From NCBI GenBank assembly GCA_040220455.1, contig JAVJUS010000144.1:1-33845 (forward strand): a DNA stretch of 33,845 nucleotides. The letters are read 5' to 3'. A program made the translations under genes and the position numbers. A model generated the notes under the pieces. The model saw only the letters and a program-made list of their open reading frames with translations, was not told where the DNA came from and ran no database searches. Positions within the stretch are counted from its first letter, which is position 1, and each line of letters starts with the position of its first letter. The stretch is from JAVJUS01 sp040220455. Lineage in GTDB: Bacteria > Pseudomonadota > Alphaproteobacteria > DSM-16000 > Inquilinaceae. Below are positions 32,834 through 33,845 of the stretch, one piece after another.

Positions 32834-33070
32834 ATGTCCGCCAGCCCGCGCCTGCCCTCGCCCTGCATCGGCCTGTGCCGCCTCGACGAGGCGGGGCGGG
32901 AGTGCGTCGGCTGCCTGCGCACGCTGGACGAGATCGGCGCCTGGCCGACGGCCGACGACGCGACGCGGGCGGCGATCCTCGAGCGTCTGAAGGAGCGCCG
33001 CAAGGCCGCCGGCCGCTCGGGCGGCCGTGCCGACTCCCCACGGCGCCGCCGCGTCGCCACCGGTCCGTAG
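32834..33070 (+). CDS. DUF1289 family small Cys-rich protein
   Basis: A 78-residue protein with the DUF1289 pattern C-x-G-L-C-x-L-D ... C-x-G-C-x-R-T-x-x-E-I-x-x-W (PCIGLCRLD, ECVGCLRTLDEIGAW). The four cysteines suggest a small metal or Fe-S site; the function is unknown. The tail is Arg/Gly-rich (RSGGRADSPRRRRVATGP). ATG 32834 begins the conserved region. The ribosome site is weak (CCGAGA). The TAG stop is within a GTAGGTCGG repeat unit (33067-33075). Divergent from mttB. Confidence 0.85.
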   Translation: MSASPRLPSPCIGLCRLDEAGRECVGCLRTLDEIGAWPTADDATRAAILERLKERRKAAGRSGGRADSPRRRRVATGP

Positions 33071-33138
33071 GTCGGTCGACCCACGACGACACGGCCTTTC
33101 GCGCGTCTTCCGTCGAAATACGCGCGATCTTTCGACTT

Positions 33139-33167
33139 AATTGTCTACTTTGGTAAACCCGTTTTTA
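33139..33167 (+). promoter_or_regulatory. Possible promoter of the exported protein gene
   Basis: TTGTCT (33139-33144) and TTTAAG (33162-33167) are 17 bases apart in a clearly AT-rich stretch (33118-33190). Both boxes match consensus only in part. Confidence 0.3.
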
Positions 33168-33193
33168 AGGGCCTGTACTGCATAAGGCGCGGC

Positions 33194-33845
33194 ATGAAGA
33201 CGCCTTTCGCCGCCCTGGCCCTCGGCACTGCCGCCGTCGCGATCGGCGCCGGCCTGCCGCCCGTCTCCGCCCTCGCCGCCGAGGGCTCGGTCCCCGGCCT
33301 GCTGCGCTGCTACCAGGATGGCGCGGAGACGGCGACGATCGGCCCGGTCTTCCGGATCTGGCAGGCGGGCGACACGCTGCCCGAGCCGGGGCCGAGCGCC
33401 GACGGCTGTTTCTGGCGGCCCTTCACCCAGGTCGACGTTCCGGGCGGCCGGCCGCCGAGCTCCGCGCTGGCCGGGTCCGTACCGAACGTCCCCCCGCCCC
33501 CGGCGCCGCCGGCCGCCGACCCGCAGGCCGCGCCGGACGGCACCGCCGTGGCGCGGAGCCCGAAGGTGATCGAGATGCCGTCGGCGCCGGAGGCCGCCGG
33601 CCTGGCCACGACGGAGGGCACGGCCACCGTGGCCGCCGGACAGCCCGCCGCCCCGCCGACGTCGCAGGCGGCCCGTATCATGCCGATCGACCGGGCCGTC
33701 GCGGCCGAGCTGGCCTCGGCCCCGCGCGCCGTCGACATCCTGCCGCTCGAGCCGCTGGCCATGGTCGACGCGCCGGCGGAGACCGCCGCGCCGGTCGCGG
33801 TCGCCGTGACGCCGCCCGACGCGCTCTATCCGGCGGCGGAGCCGC
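33194..33845 (+). CDS. Exported Pro/Ala-rich protein (3' end outside window)
   Basis: Open from ATG 33194 to the window edge without a stop (217 codons seen). A Sec-type signal peptide is clear: MKTPFAALALGTAAVAIGAG with cleavage near ALA-AE. The mature start carries two cysteines (LLRCYQDG and DGCFWRPF), which may form a disulfide in a small folded domain. Beyond residue 95 it is Pro/Ala/Val-rich and probably disordered or a wall/periplasm-spanning linker. TAAGGCG precedes the ATG by about 6 bases. The family is not recognised. Confidence 0.7.
   Translation, partial: MKTPFAALALGTAAVAIGAGLPPVSALAAEGSVPGLLRCYQDGAETATIGPVFRIWQAGDTLPEPGPSADGCFWRPFTQVDVPGGRPPSSALAGSVPNVPPPPAPPAADPQAAPDGTAVARSPKVIEMPSAPEAAGLATTEGTATVAAGQPAAPPTSQAARIMPIDRAVAAELASAPRAVDILPLEPLAMVDAPAETAAPVAVAVTPPDALYPAAEP

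Overview
This is a GC-rich window from an alphaproteobacterium. The case rests on four things: a circularly permuted two-piece tmRNA, an alpha-type SspB beside it, a COQ9 family protein, and a three-gene proton-translocating transhydrogenase. A family-level placement (Rhodospirillales/Geminicoccales/Rhizobiales-like) is only an inference. No phage, insertion sequence, CRISPR array or tRNA was found.

Left part (1-5.5 kb) is housekeeping. It holds the end of an Mrp/ApbC Fe-S carrier ATPase, a small exported protein, ThyX thymidylate synthase, ssrA (tmRNA), sspB (ClpXP adaptor for ssrA-tagged proteins), a COQ9-like protein, peptide deformylase and rpsU with a strong terminator. Middle part (5.6-19 kb) holds a zinc alcohol dehydrogenase, the membrane urate oxidase PuuD with a cytochrome c domain, a lipoprotein of unknown function, pntA1-pntA2-pntB, a VOC-fold protein, an ABC1/UbiB-like kinase, a soluble PAS-PAS hybrid histidine kinase and an M3 oligoendopeptidase. 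From 19.2 to 24 kb are a fused indolepyruvate ferredoxin oxidoreductase and two tandem bactofilins.

The most interesting region is 24.1-32.6 kb, a corrinoid-dependent methyl-transfer system. On the minus strand it encodes an MttB-superfamily methyltransferase without pyrrolysine, its B12-binding corrinoid protein, a DUF1638 protein and a small so-called 'virulence factor' family protein. These are followed by a methyltetrahydrofolate:corrinoid methyltransferase and a [2Fe-2S]/ASKHA reductive activase. The inferred flow is methyl group from a quaternary amine, to Co(I) corrinoid, to tetrahydrofolate, with the activase rescuing oxidised Co(II). The substrate is unknown. DUF1638 and the 'virulence factor' protein have no known role. 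The cluster is split by an opposite-strand MFS transporter with a histidine-rich tail and by an extragenic palindromic repeat. A 13-base poly-G tract lies ahead of one start codon, and three of the enzymes carry arginine-rich tails.

The right end holds a DUF1289 protein and the start of an exported Pro/Ala-rich protein cut by the window edge. Dispersed palindromes sharing GTAGGTCG occur at three places, and at two of them they supply the stop codon of the preceding gene.
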